NCBI GenBank assembly: GCA_030749235.1
Contig: JASMKM010000013.1
Span: 1 to 41,716 of the forward strand
Direction of reading: 5' to 3'
DNA: 41,716 nt
Source: Planctomycetota bacterium
GTDB taxonomy: Bacteria > Planctomycetota > UBA1135
Below are positions 17,047-25,292 of the stretch, piece by piece; the stretch's first letter is position 1, and the number at the start of each line of letters is the position of its first letter. The translations under genes and the position numbers were made by a program. Under the pieces are notes generated by a model. That model had not been told where the DNA came from. It did not search any database and was given only the letters and a program-made list of their open reading frames with translations.

Positions 17047-17591
17047 GTTCAAGCTCCGCGAGGCAGTTGCGAATCCTAGGAGAGCAATACGCGGTCGAGC
17101 AGCATCAAGCCTTGGCGCACTGCCTGCACCAGGCGGCGGCCTTGTTGGAGATGCGTCGTGATGGGCTGGTCGCTTATCAACCGCACCCGAGCTTGCTGGG
17201 CCCCAGTTTGAGGGAACTGCAGAAGCAGGTAGATCAGCTGAGCGAACGGGAGATTCAATTGCGGAAGCTTGATCCTCTCCAGCTTTGCGCCCTGTCCCGC
17301 AAGTTCGGCAATGACTCCGAGTTGCTAATGCTCACCGAGGCGGCTTCCTATTACCGTTCAGGCCAGGTAAGGCGTGGTCGAGACCGTTATGTGATGGCCC
17401 TCATGAAGGCGGAGAGCCGCCCAATCCGCGCTCGATGCCTCACGAGCCTGGCTGCAATCCATTATTTCGAAGGCGATTACGTTGCCGCTCAGAAATTTTC
17501 TGGCGCCGCAATGGAGGAAAAGCCAGGATTAAGGCTTGCCCAGGACAATCGCCACAAAATCGAACGGATTTATCTAAGAAAACAGGTCTGA
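17043..17591 (+). CDS. TPR-like partner of the first sigma-like protein
   Basis: A 182-residue alpha-helical protein with no family I can name firmly. Residues ~95-175 form two or three TPR-like helix pairs (for example ASYYRSGQVRRGRDRYVMAL and IHYFEGDYVAAQKFSGAAM). The middle has a Glu/Gln/Leu-rich stretch likely to be a short coiled coil. It lacks the H-x3-C-x2-C zinc site of its counterpart at 18723, and no membrane segment is seen. The TTG at 17043 is chosen because it overlaps the upstream stop by 4 bp, suggesting translational coupling. By position it is a candidate anti-sigma or adaptor for the sigma-like protein (inference). Confidence 0.6.
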   Translation: MSSSSARQLRILGEQYAVEQHQALAHCLHQAAALLEMRRDGLVAYQPHPSLLGPSLRELQKQVDQLSEREIQLRKLDPLQLCALSRKFGNDSELLMLTEAASYYRSGQVRRGRDRYVMALMKAESRPIRARCLTSLAAIHYFEGDYVAAQKFSGAAMEEKPGLRLAQDNRHKIERIYLRKQV

Positions 17592-17620
17592 GAGGGTGTG
17601 AGGGTCGCGTTTCACCCGAG

Positions 17621-17629
17621 TTATCCACA
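17621..17629 (+). promoter_or_regulatory. Perfect DnaA-box sequence
   Basis: TTATCCACA, identical to the strongest Escherichia coli DnaA box, in the A+T-rich 175-bp gap before the second sigma gene. A looser relative (TTAATCACA) occurs about 50 bases downstream. One box is not an origin; chance occurrence or DnaA control of the sigma gene are both possible. Confidence 0.35.
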
Positions 17630-17766
17630 GGAAATCAACGCGAATAACACTGTTCCGAGCGCTTTTTCCCCAAAAAAAGATTTAATCACAGCAACGATTT
17701 TCTCCAGGTCCGCGGAATTATCGATGTTACCCTATTACTGGCTAGGTATAGCCTTAGCTGAGTCCT

Positions 17767-18726
17767 ATGACCTTCGCCCCCCTAAAAACTGAACAGCTCG
17801 AAAGTTTCGCCGCAAGGCTTGAGGCTTTTGCTAGTGAAGTTGGGCACGAGCGGCTCTTGGAATTCAGCAGCCGTTTGGGTGGTTTAAACACTCGTGAGCG
17901 TGACCGCCTGTCGACGGAGTTGATGGCAATCTACGCTCAGACGGCATCGAACGAGGCTTTCGGTTTGCTCTTTGAGTTGAACCAAGATGGCGTCATGCGC
18001 CTGATCTACCATCACCTACGTCGCAGTTTCTTTTCGGTAGACCCGAACGATGTGTTGCAAGAAGTCTTTTTCAACATTTATCGTTATCCGAAGAACTTCG
18101 ATTCGACCAAGCCGTCCGCATTCCGCAATTGGACCCACTCCATCGTGCGCAACACCACGTTGAAGCACAGCCGTAAGGCGCAGCGCAACCATGTGGTCTC
18201 GTTGACCAGCCCCGATCGCGATTCGGAGCGGGAACTGCCGAACCTCGAGCCAGAGGATTTCGACGGGCGCACCCCACTCCAGCAGACCGAGGACAAGGAG
18301 AGCAACGAACAACTCATCGGTGCATGGATGCTCTACCTGCACTTCTACCAAGAGGCTTATCGTTGCCTTACTCCGCGCGAGAAGCGTGCGTTGTACCTGG
18401 TCGAAGTCGATGGCGCTCCTTATAAGGAAGCCGCCGCAGAACTCGGGGTTCGTGTCGAGAACCTCAAGATGCGCATTTTCCGTGCACGTCGCAAGATCTT
18501 CACCATCATGAAGCGCAAGTTCTCCGCTGGGGAAAGTGCTTATGATCGTGAGCAACTCGGTCAACAACTGGATTCTCGCGCCGACGCCGGCCGGGCAACT
18601 GCGGCGGACTGCCGCATGAACGCCCCGGCTCCGGCAGTCGAGAAATCGGCGCGTACCAGTGGCCGCTTCACCACTCTGAGGCCTGCGAAGCAGAAGGTCG
18701 TCAAGGACATGGAGGGAGGCTCATGA
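17767..18726 (+). CDS. ECF-type sigma-70 family factor (pair 2)
   Basis: A 319-residue RNA polymerase sigma factor. Region 2 is clear at ~residues 75-135 (DPNDVLQEVFFNIYRYP, then FRNWTHSIVRNTTLKHSRK), as is region 4 at ~195-245 (LTPREKRALYLVEVDGAPYKEAA then VRVENLKMRIFRARRKI). It is longer than a typical ECF factor: about 60 N-terminal residues precede region 2, and an Ala/Arg-rich, probably disordered tail of about 70 residues follows region 4. It overlaps the start of the zinc-finger/TPR gene by 4 bp (ATGA), the classic sigma/anti-sigma arrangement. The A+T-rich gap upstream carries a DnaA-box sequence but no clear -35/-10 that I trust. Confidence 0.88.
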   Translation: MTFAPLKTEQLESFAARLEAFASEVGHERLLEFSSRLGGLNTRERDRLSTELMAIYAQTASNEAFGLLFELNQDGVMRLIYHHLRRSFFSVDPNDVLQEVFFNIYRYPKNFDSTKPSAFRNWTHSIVRNTTLKHSRKAQRNHVVSLTSPDRDSERELPNLEPEDFDGRTPLQQTEDKESNEQLIGAWMLYLHFYQEAYRCLTPREKRALYLVEVDGAPYKEAAAELGVRVENLKMRIFRARRKIFTIMKRKFSAGESAYDREQLGQQLDSRADAGRATAADCRMNAPAPAVEKSARTSGRFTTLRPAKQKVVKDMEGGS

Positions 18727-19757
18727 ACTTCCGCGATGTCTCTGCCGACCACAGCGAATACGCTGGTTTCCACGACGCCATTCGTAGCGCAAGTACCGGC
18801 ACACGTGTCATGTGTGCAGGATTCCAGCGCGCGTTGAGTGCACTGTTTGATGGTGAAGTCCCTGAGCAGCACGCACGCAAGGCACTGGCTCACCTGGAAG
18901 CATGCTCCGATTGCTCGGACTTCTTTCACGCAGTTCGCTTGCAGGCCCTTGCTCATCGCGACATGACCGTGCCAGGTTCCTTGGCGCGTCGTCTGCGTCG
19001 CCTGCCCGGCCGCGATATCTTCGAAGGCCTTACCGACGCAGAAATCGTTCGCCGTCTCGCCGCCACTCTTTATGAGTTGGGCAAGGCTTATGCGCTCGCC
19101 GGAACCGATGGCGAGTACCTGATGCGAATCGCAGAAGAGCCCGTCGAAATCGACTCCTTCGAGAGTGGCGAACTCAAGCAGGCTGCCCAACTCGCGGAAG
19201 AGAGTGGTGCTTGCAACGCACGCTTTGCGCATATGGTTGGCGATGTCGATTCCCACCTTGAGAAGGCTCGTGGAATCCTCTCCGAGGCACTGCGCTTAAA
19301 ACCACGCTTCGCAGAAGCACATATCTATCTTGGTTTCGTACACCAAGCAGAAGGTCATCAGGATCTTGCCAAGGCTGAATACCTGGAGGTCTTCCTCAAC
19401 ACCGATCGCCTGCAGAACCGTGCACATGCGGCAATTCAACTCGGTCTGATTCATGATCGCGTCAAGGACCATCGTCGGGCCTTGCGCTACTACCGATGGG
19501 TAGTCTCTAGCGGTCTGGTGCATCACCAGCCCGAGTTCGCCTTTGTGCTGTACAACATTGCTGTGGAGCATATCTCCTTGGACGAGATGTCGAAGGCTCT
19601 TGAAATGCTGAGCCTGATCCGCAACGACTACAGCGAACTTTGGCCAACCGTCATGGAATGGCTAACCAGCTCCGAACACCTTCTCGAGGCTTTGCGTGGC
19701 GACCACGACTGTCGCGTTGAACTCCAACAACTTGAACCAGCCTTCTTTGCCGCGTAG
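18723..19757 (+). CDS. Zinc-finger and TPR protein, probable anti-sigma factor
   Basis: A 344-residue protein. Its N-terminus has the zinc-binding anti-sigma pattern C31, then H57-x3-C61-x2-C64 (AHLEACSDC). Residues ~175-330 are TPR-like helix pairs (LSEALRLKPRFAEAHIYLGFVHQAEGHQDLAKAEY is one repeat split here by helix turns). No transmembrane segment is seen, so it should be cytosolic, unlike most membrane anti-sigma factors. It has a strong GGAGG ribosome-binding site and a 4-bp overlap with the sigma gene, so both should be made in step. The zinc domain likely binds the sigma factor and the TPR part another protein (inference). Confidence 0.8.
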   Translation: MNFRDVSADHSEYAGFHDAIRSASTGTRVMCAGFQRALSALFDGEVPEQHARKALAHLEACSDCSDFFHAVRLQALAHRDMTVPGSLARRLRRLPGRDIFEGLTDAEIVRRLAATLYELGKAYALAGTDGEYLMRIAEEPVEIDSFESGELKQAAQLAEESGACNARFAHMVGDVDSHLEKARGILSEALRLKPRFAEAHIYLGFVHQAEGHQDLAKAEYLEVFLNTDRLQNRAHAAIQLGLIHDRVKDHRRALRYYRWVVSSGLVHHQPEFAFVLYNIAVEHISLDEMSKALEMLSLIRNDYSELWPTVMEWLTSSEHLLEALRGDHDCRVELQQLEPAFFAA

Positions 19758-19761
19758 AAAG

Positions 19762-20409
19762 ATGACTAACTGGACAACCTTGAAACAGCTCATGAAGCCG
19801 GCCCTCCTGGTCGCGCTTTTGGGTGGGATGTCTCTACTTGCTACCTCGAATATGCTCGTGTCCCAGCAGGGCGATTCGCGTAACAGCGGAGACCATGGCG
19901 ACAACCCAGTGGTCGGTAGCCTGCCTTGCTACGTGGAGCCCGAACTGGACTTGATGTTTGGCGGCAACGCAACTTCCGGAATGTTCCCAGTAGCAACGCT
20001 CGCGATGGTGGGCGGAACGGATTTGAGCAATCAGGTCTTCGATGCAGACGGCGTGCCTTACGGCCTTGTGAACCGAGGTGGCTTCGGCATGTTCACCAAG
20101 CTCGGCTTGGTCAACCCAGGCTCGATTACGGTAAGCCGTTCCGATGCCACGAAGGGCTTCATGCAGCTTCGTCAGTGGATTCCCGACGCCTACATCGGTG
20201 GCACGATCTCGATGGTCTCTAGCATCGGAAACCCATCGCGTACCATCCTGGACAATGATCTCGAGCTGCCACTGATGATGATGGCAGCCGCACCAGGCCC
20301 TGTTGCCCACGCCCGCATCACCGTCAAGGGCCCAACGGGTGAGGAAGATACCTTGGTAATCTTCATCTCCGTCGTCGGCAACTTGGTCACGGTGGTCTAC
20401 GTGCCGTAA
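19762..20409 (+). CDS. Exported protein of unknown function
   Basis: A 215-residue protein I do not recognise. Residues ~13-30 (PALLVALLGGMSLLATS) form a signal peptide or N-terminal anchor after a short basic start. The rest is Gly/Met/Val-rich and beta-like, with one Cys (in SLPCYVEP) and a strongly hydrophobic VIFISVVGNLVTVVYVP end. The ATG at 19762 is chosen because the longer frame from 19696 overlaps the TPR gene and would bury the signal peptide. It lies 4 bp after the TPR gene and 4 bp before pdxA, so it is probably co-transcribed with the sigma system and may be its exported target or sensor (inference). Confidence 0.65.
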   Translation: MTNWTTLKQLMKPALLVALLGGMSLLATSNMLVSQQGDSRNSGDHGDNPVVGSLPCYVEPELDLMFGGNATSGMFPVATLAMVGGTDLSNQVFDADGVPYGLVNRGGFGMFTKLGLVNPGSITVSRSDATKGFMQLRQWIPDAYIGGTISMVSSIGNPSRTILDNDLELPLMMMAAAPGPVAHARITVKGPTGEEDTLVIFISVVGNLVTVVYVP

Positions 20410-20413
20410 CAGA

Positions 20414-21421
20414 ATGGAGCCAAGAGTCGCGGTTCCACAAGGGGACCTCGGGGGCATCGCTCCCGAGGTTCTTCTCCATTCATTGGCGGATGTTGCCCTG
20501 CGGAGATCATGTCGCCCGCTGATCCTCGGCCATCGCATTGCGCTAGAAGGTATAGCGAAGGAGATGGGTATCGCGATCGAGCTGCAATCGGTGGTTTCCG
20601 CGAAGCAAGGTTTTGCGTTGCCGAATGACGCGGCGATTCCGGTCTTGGAGTTGGAATCCAAGATGCCTGCAGTCAATGCAGCGCCGTCGGCGGAGTTAGG
20701 CATGGCCAGTGTCGAGGCTGTCCTGCGTTGCGCCAACCTGTGCCTGGAGGATGGCGCCGACGTGATGGTCACGCCACCCATCCACAAGGAGAGCATGCAC
20801 CTTGCCGGCTATGCCTTCGAGGGCCAGACGCAGATCCTCGGTGAGACCTGTCGCTCGCGACGTTACGGGATGTTGGCCTGTGCAAGTGAATTGCGGGTGC
20901 TCGTGGCCACTCGTCACATGGCCTTGCGACAGGCAATCAGCAAGTTGGATCCGCGCTTCGTCGCCAAACAAATTCGCCTATCCCATGAAGCGGCGCGCCA
21001 GACCTTGGGTCTCGTGGAACCACGCATTGTGCTGGCGGGCCTGAATCCACATGCTGGCGAGAATGGTGCCTTTGGCAAGGAAGAGGAGCTGGTGCTCGAG
21101 CCGGCCATTCAGATTGCCAAGGAAGAGTGGGGTTTTGAAACCGCTGGGCCTGCAGTGCCGGATGTCGTTTTCGGGCAGGGTGCACGTGGCGAATGGGATA
21201 TTGTGATCGCGCTTTATCACGATCAGGCCTTCCTGCCCTTGCGCATGTTGCCGCGTGAGACGGCCCATTCGATATTCGTCGGTGGCAAGATCCTGCGAAC
21301 CTCACCCTTACATGGCACTGCTTACGACATCGCTCGCAGTGGCAAGGCCGATGCGCGTCCCTTCGCCTTCAGCTTAGAGCGCGGCATCGACCTAGCGAAG
21401 ACACGACCTACATGCGTGTGA
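20414..21421 (+). CDS. pdxA: 4-hydroxythreonine-4-phosphate dehydrogenase family (PdxA)
   Basis: A 335-residue PdxA-family NAD-dependent dehydrogenase. In the DXP-dependent vitamin B6 pathway it oxidises 4-phosphohydroxy-threonine. The three metal-binding histidines sit in family motifs: H168 (TRHMAL), H213 (GLNPHAGENGAFG) and H269 (ALYHDQAF). VTPPIHKESMHLAGYAFEGQT and the late HGTAYDIA region also match. The N-terminal glycine-rich motif is altered: GDLGGIAPE instead of the usual GDPAGIGPE, so Pro and one Gly are lost. The family also includes PdxA2-type catabolic enzymes, so the B6 role is likely but not certain. It ends in a 14-bp tail-to-tail overlap with glnA. Confidence 0.9.
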   Translation: MEPRVAVPQGDLGGIAPEVLLHSLADVALRRSCRPLILGHRIALEGIAKEMGIAIELQSVVSAKQGFALPNDAAIPVLELESKMPAVNAAPSAELGMASVEAVLRCANLCLEDGADVMVTPPIHKESMHLAGYAFEGQTQILGETCRSRRYGMLACASELRVLVATRHMALRQAISKLDPRFVAKQIRLSHEAARQTLGLVEPRIVLAGLNPHAGENGAFGKEEELVLEPAIQIAKEEWGFETAGPAVPDVVFGQGARGEWDIVIALYHDQAFLPLRMLPRETAHSIFVGGKILRTSPLHGTAYDIARSGKADARPFAFSLERGIDLAKTRPTCV

Positions 21422-22820
21422 GGTAGCGATCTACTTCCCAGGGGTGGACCGTTGCGATGTACTCGCTCCACTCAGTGCGCTTGGCGTACACGAACTGGCT
21501 GAACGCGTGTTCGCCTAGTGCTTCCTTCAGCACCGAACTCTTCTCGAGCTGCGTGATGGCCTCGCCGAGGTTGGCAGGCAAGCTCTTGATCTTCAGGCGC
21601 GAACGCTCGCGCTGGCTCATGCGGTAGACGTTGCCGGTGACGGCCTTTGGTGGCTCCGTTTTATTCTTAACTCCATCCAGGCCGGCGGCCAGCATGACCG
21701 CGAAAGCAAGGTAAGGGTTGCAAGAAGGGTCAGGCATGCGCAACTCACAACGCGTACCGATGCCGCGGCGGGCAGGAACGCGGATCAATGGCGAGCGGTT
21801 GCGCATCGACCACGCTAGGTGGGTCGGTGCCTCGTAACCGGGAACCAGGCGCTTGTAAGAGTTGACCGTCGGGTTGGTGATGGCGCACAGGGAACGGCCA
21901 TGCTCGAGCAGGCCGCCGACGTAGTGACGCATCAGATCGGAGATGCCGTCGTCCGGCGCGCCTTCTTCAAAGAAGACGTTCTTACCGTCCTTGAATAGGG
22001 ACATATGCACATGCATTCCGGAGCCGTTGGCACCAAAGATTGGCTTTGGCATAAAGGTGGCGTGCAAACCCATGTCGCGCGCGATTTTGCGCACCACGAA
22101 GCGGAACACCGACAGGCGGTCGGCGGTCTCGACAGCGTTGCCATACTTGAAGTCGATTTCATGCTGACCGGCAGCAACCTCGTGGTGCGAGGCTTCGATC
22201 TCAAAACCGAGGGACTCGAGTGCGATCACGATCTCGCGACGGCACTGCTCACCCAAGTCGGTAGGGGCAAGGTCGAAGTAGCCGGCGGCATCGTGCGTAT
22301 TGGTTGTGGCTTCACCGTTCGGGGTCCGCTGGAAGAGGAAGAATTCCGCCTCTGGTCCGGCGTTCATTTCGTAACCGAGTTCCGCGGCCTGGGCACAAAC
22401 GCGCTTAAGAATGCCACGTGGGCAACCGTCGAAGGGCGTGCCCTCGGGCAGACGATAGACATCGCAGATGATGTGGGCGACCAAACCGTGGCGGCTGTAG
22501 CCCAAGCCTTCACTGGGCCAAGGATCCACGCTGTAGGTGTCGTAGTCTGGGCGCAACAGCATGTCGGACTCTTCAATGCGGGTAAAGCCCTCAATGGAAG
22601 AACCGTCGAACATGATTTCGCCATCGAGAGCCTTCTCGAACTGGCTGGCAGGCACCTCAACGTTCTTGTTGGTTCCAGCGATGTCAGTGAACTGCAGGCG
22701 CAGGAACCGCACATCGTGCTTTCGCATATGGGCGAGGATTTCATCCCGGCTCATTTTGGCGGAGATTTCGCGGCATGCATCGCCGACGAAGCTGTGGTTT
22801 TCCATGGTGAGATTGGTCAT
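21408..22820 (-). CDS. glnA: Type I glutamine synthetase
   Basis: The cytosolic enzyme making glutamine from glutamate, ammonia and ATP. Family motifs run in order: MFDGSSIEGF, EAEFFLF, HHEVAAGQHEID, KPIFGANGSGMHVH, NPTVNSYKRLVPGYEAP, and RSPLIRVPARRG. At about 450-470 residues, and without the adenylylation-loop tyrosine motif, it is the short Bacillus-like (GSI-alpha) form, which in known cases is controlled by feedback and regulator binding rather than adenylylation. The start is uncertain: 22820 is used, 22901 gives an implausible extension, and 22754 (MSRDEILAHM) would begin exactly where the family usually does. Its stop overlaps pdxA by 14 bp. Divergent from the haem operon. Confidence 0.93.
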   Translation of the reverse strand: MTNLTMENHSFVGDACREISAKMSRDEILAHMRKHDVRFLRLQFTDIAGTNKNVEVPASQFEKALDGEIMFDGSSIEGFTRIEESDMLLRPDYDTYSVDPWPSEGLGYSRHGLVAHIICDVYRLPEGTPFDGCPRGILKRVCAQAAELGYEMNAGPEAEFFLFQRTPNGEATTNTHDAAGYFDLAPTDLGEQCRREIVIALESLGFEIEASHHEVAAGQHEIDFKYGNAVETADRLSVFRFVVRKIARDMGLHATFMPKPIFGANGSGMHVHMSLFKDGKNVFFEEGAPDDGISDLMRHYVGGLLEHGRSLCAITNPTVNSYKRLVPGYEAPTHLAWSMRNRSPLIRVPARRGIGTRCELRMPDPSCNPYLAFAVMLAAGLDGVKNKTEPPKAVTGNVYRMSQRERSRLKIKSLPANLGEAITQLEKSSVLKEALGEHAFSQFVYAKRTEWSEYIATVHPWEVDRYLTRM

Positions 22821-22874
22821 GTGATGGAGATGGGGTCTAAGCGAACGCGCGTAGGATAACCCTTGGTGCTTGGA

Positions 22875-22901
22875 TTGCACATGAAATTGCATAAATTGCA
22901 A
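22875..22901. promoter_or_regulatory. TTGCA half-site array between glnA and hemA
   Basis: A perfect dyad TTGCA-N5-TGCAA at 22887-22901, with a further TTGCA at 22875-22879 spaced 12 bases from the next one. It lies in the 277-bp A+T-rich gap between the divergent glnA and hemA starts. Looser GCA repeats continue rightward. It is a plausible binding site for a regulator of glnA, the haem operon, or both; the protein is unknown. Confidence 0.4.
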
Positions 22902-23097
22902 AAAAAGATAGTCGAAATTGCAGATATTCGCACTTTAGTGGAAGTGTTGACCCTCAAAAATCGCAAATTCCGCAAAAACACAGACCTTAAAGAAAGCAGC
23001 CCGATATCTAAATAATTAACCTGAATTGGCGAGAACCATTTCAGAGCAGGCGGTATTCTATTACTCCGATTGCGCCTCCCCGGCGCCACAATCCCCA

Positions 23098-24378
23098 ATG
23101 GAACGCTTCGGACTAGTTGGCATTTCGCATCGTCGCGCTTCGGCGGAAGAAATTGGTTATTTCTCCAAGAAACCCGCCCAGTTAGAGGAGCTCAGGGTTG
23201 CCCTCGGAGTGGACGAGCTGATCCTCCTCTCCACCTGTAATCGGGTCGAGGTCTATTGGGTTAGCCATGAGCGCCAATCGCCGGACCAGGTCATGCGCTC
23301 CTTCGCGGCATGGCTGTTCCCCGATTCGCCCGAGCTACGCGCCCTTGCAGACGCGACTTGTATCGCCATGAGTGGCGACGCCGTCCATCGTCATCTCAAC
23401 GCTTTGTTATGCGGATTGGATTCCTTGGTGCTCGGCGATGAGCAGGTCGTCGGACAATTCCGCGACTCGCTAGTTGAAGCACGCGCCCAGGGTGTTTGCG
23501 GTCAATGGCTTGGCATGCTTGCCGACGAGGCGCTGAAGCTCTCCCGCCGCATTCGCCAGCAAGTGGACTACACCTATATGCCGACGTCGGTCTCGGAAGT
23601 CGCCGCTGAAGTCCTGCGCGCTCAGGTACAAGGCCAAGGCGGCCGCGTCGTCCTGGTCGGAAGCGGCGAGATGACCATGACCTTGGCGGCTCGCTTGTCT
23701 GGTTGGGCCGGCATGAAGCTGCACTTTGTCAACCGCACCGGCGCCAAGGCGAAGGAGTTCGCCATACGCTTCGGCGGCAGCTGGCAGGAGTTGAACGAGT
23801 TCCAGGCGTGTCCGCAGGATTTCGATTACATGGTCACCGCGACGGCGTCGGAGGTTCCAGTGATTGCCGAGGAGTTGTGCCGCAGCTTGCCGGAGCAGAA
23901 GCTCGAGCGTCTGGTTCTCGACCTTGGCGTACCGGCCGACACCGAGCAGGCTATCGGCAAGCTGCCTGGCTTCACCCGATTGGACGTGCTCGAAGTGGGT
24001 CGTTGCGTCGAGGAGAACCAGAAGATGGCCGAGAAGCTCGGACGCGAGGTGCGTCCCTTCTTGCGCGAAGGCTCTCTGCACTTTCGCGAGAAGATTTTCC
24101 GACGCAACCTCGGTCCCGTGGCCCAGAAGCTGCGCCAATCGGTGGAGGCTCGCGCCCAGAACGAGGCCGACCGTTGGTTGGTCACGCATCTCTCGCACTT
24201 GAGCCAAGAGGATAGCCAGCTGTTCCTTGCCTTCGCCAAGCGCTTGGCAGAACAGACCGTGCAAGTACCGCTGATTGCGTTGCGTCAGACCTTGCGCGAG
24301 CTGCCGATGGGGGAAGCTCTGCTGCAGCGCCTGCGTGAAACCGGTCGACGTATGGCAGAAGAAGACCAGATCCGATGA
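23098..24378 (+). CDS. hemA: Glutamyl-tRNA reductase
   Basis: First enzyme of the C5 haem pathway: it reduces glutamyl-tRNA(Glu) to glutamate-1-semialdehyde with NADPH. The start at 23098 (MERFGLVGISHRRAS) puts the catalytic cysteine at C47 in LLSTCNRVEVY, close to its usual place. GLDSLVLGDEQVVGQ and a Rossmann GSGEMTM follow, then NRT and the C-terminal helical dimerisation domain ending in RLRETGRRMAEED. The frame is open upstream to 23026, but those residues are not family-like. The 426-residue length is normal. First gene of a nine-gene haem operon; its TGA overlaps the hemC ATG. It needs glutamyl-tRNA synthetase, not in this window. Confidence 0.95.
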   Translation: MERFGLVGISHRRASAEEIGYFSKKPAQLEELRVALGVDELILLSTCNRVEVYWVSHERQSPDQVMRSFAAWLFPDSPELRALADATCIAMSGDAVHRHLNALLCGLDSLVLGDEQVVGQFRDSLVEARAQGVCGQWLGMLADEALKLSRRIRQQVDYTYMPTSVSEVAAEVLRAQVQGQGGRVVLVGSGEMTMTLAARLSGWAGMKLHFVNRTGAKAKEFAIRFGGSWQELNEFQACPQDFDYMVTATASEVPVIAEELCRSLPEQKLERLVLDLGVPADTEQAIGKLPGFTRLDVLEVGRCVEENQKMAEKLGREVRPFLREGSLHFREKIFRRNLGPVAQKLRQSVEARAQNEADRWLVTHLSHLSQEDSQLFLAFAKRLAEQTVQVPLIALRQTLRELPMGEALLQRLRETGRRMAEEDQIR

Positions 24379-25292
24379 AGAAGCTAAGGTTGGCAACTCG
24401 TGGCAGCGATCTGGCGACAACTCAATCTGGTGTCGTCGCCGCTGCCTTGGAGGCTGCGACAGGCGTCGAGACCGAACTCGTAATCGTGAAGACCATCGGC
24501 GACCAACGCCTTGACGTTCACCTCGCGCAGGTCGGTAGCGTGGGCCTATTCACGAAGGAAGTCCAAGACGCCGTCCTTGACGGTCGCGCCGATTATGCGG
24601 TGCACTCCCTCAAGGATCTGCCTGCCGAACAAGTCGTTGGCCTTTGCTGCGCGGCAGTACCGCAGCGCGAGGACACACGCGACTGGCTGCTGATCCGACC
24701 TGAGTTCTACGCCGATCGCGGCAAGGGGTTGTTGCCACTGATTCCGGGAGTTCGAGTTGGCACATCAGCAGCCCGTCGTATTGCTTTCCTTGAGGCGATG
24801 GCTCCGGACTGTTCCGCCAAGTTGTTGCGCGGCAACGTGCCGACGCGGGTCGAAAAGTTGGGCAACAGCGATTACGACGCCATTTTGCTCGCCGGCGCTG
24901 GGTTGCGCCGCTTGGGCACGGACCTTTCCTCTTTCGAGGTCGCCAAGCTTGATCCGATGATGTGGCCAGGCGCACCCGGTCAAGGTGCATTGGCCATCGA
25001 GTGCCGCGCCGATGACGAGCAGACACGCGCCCTGATCGGCAAGCTTCATCACGAGGAGACTGCAACCATGGTCGAAATTGAGCGCAGCCTGTTGCGCGCA
25101 TTGGGTGGAGGATGTGGTCTGCCGCTTGGCGCCTCGGCCTTGTTGGCCGATGGTGGCTTCCGCCTTGTCGCCGCCTTGGGGCCGACAGACGAGCTTCCAG
25201 GTTCCCTGCGTCGCGCCGACGTGACCAAGGCCGCCGCGACCGCGACAAGCGCCGCCGCTCACGAGGCCCTGCTTGCCGCTGAGGTGCATTGA
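24375..25292 (+). CDS. hemC: Porphobilinogen deaminase (hydroxymethylbilane synthase)
   Basis: Joins four porphobilinogens into hydroxymethylbilane. The N-terminus KLRLATRGSDLATTQ, the KTIGDQRLD loop, HSLKDLPA, and GTSAARR-RGNVPTR are all typical. The dipyrromethane cofactor cysteine is C247 in GGGCGLPLG, and GAPGQGALAIE precedes it. At 305 residues it is full length. The ATG overlaps the hemA stop by 4 bp and the stop touches the hemD start (TGATG). It supplies the next enzyme, HemD, directly with an unstable product, which suits their tight coupling. Confidence 0.96.
   Translation: MKKLRLATRGSDLATTQSGVVAAALEAATGVETELVIVKTIGDQRLDVHLAQVGSVGLFTKEVQDAVLDGRADYAVHSLKDLPAEQVVGLCCAAVPQREDTRDWLLIRPEFYADRGKGLLPLIPGVRVGTSAARRIAFLEAMAPDCSAKLLRGNVPTRVEKLGNSDYDAILLAGAGLRRLGTDLSSFEVAKLDPMMWPGAPGQGALAIECRADDEQTRALIGKLHHEETATMVEIERSLLRALGGGCGLPLGASALLADGGFRLVAALGPTDELPGSLRRADVTKAAATATSAAAHEALLAAEVH

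Noticed and set aside
17592-17766. Replication origin
   Set aside because: One perfect and one poor DnaA box, no dnaA/dnaN/gidA neighbourhood and no box cluster.
22005-22859. A 284-codon plus-strand frame
   Set aside because: It is the antisense shadow of glnA, whose motifs are unambiguous on the other strand.
23470-24420. A 316-codon minus-strand frame
   Set aside because: Antisense shadow of hemA; low-complexity Leu/Ala/Gln translation.
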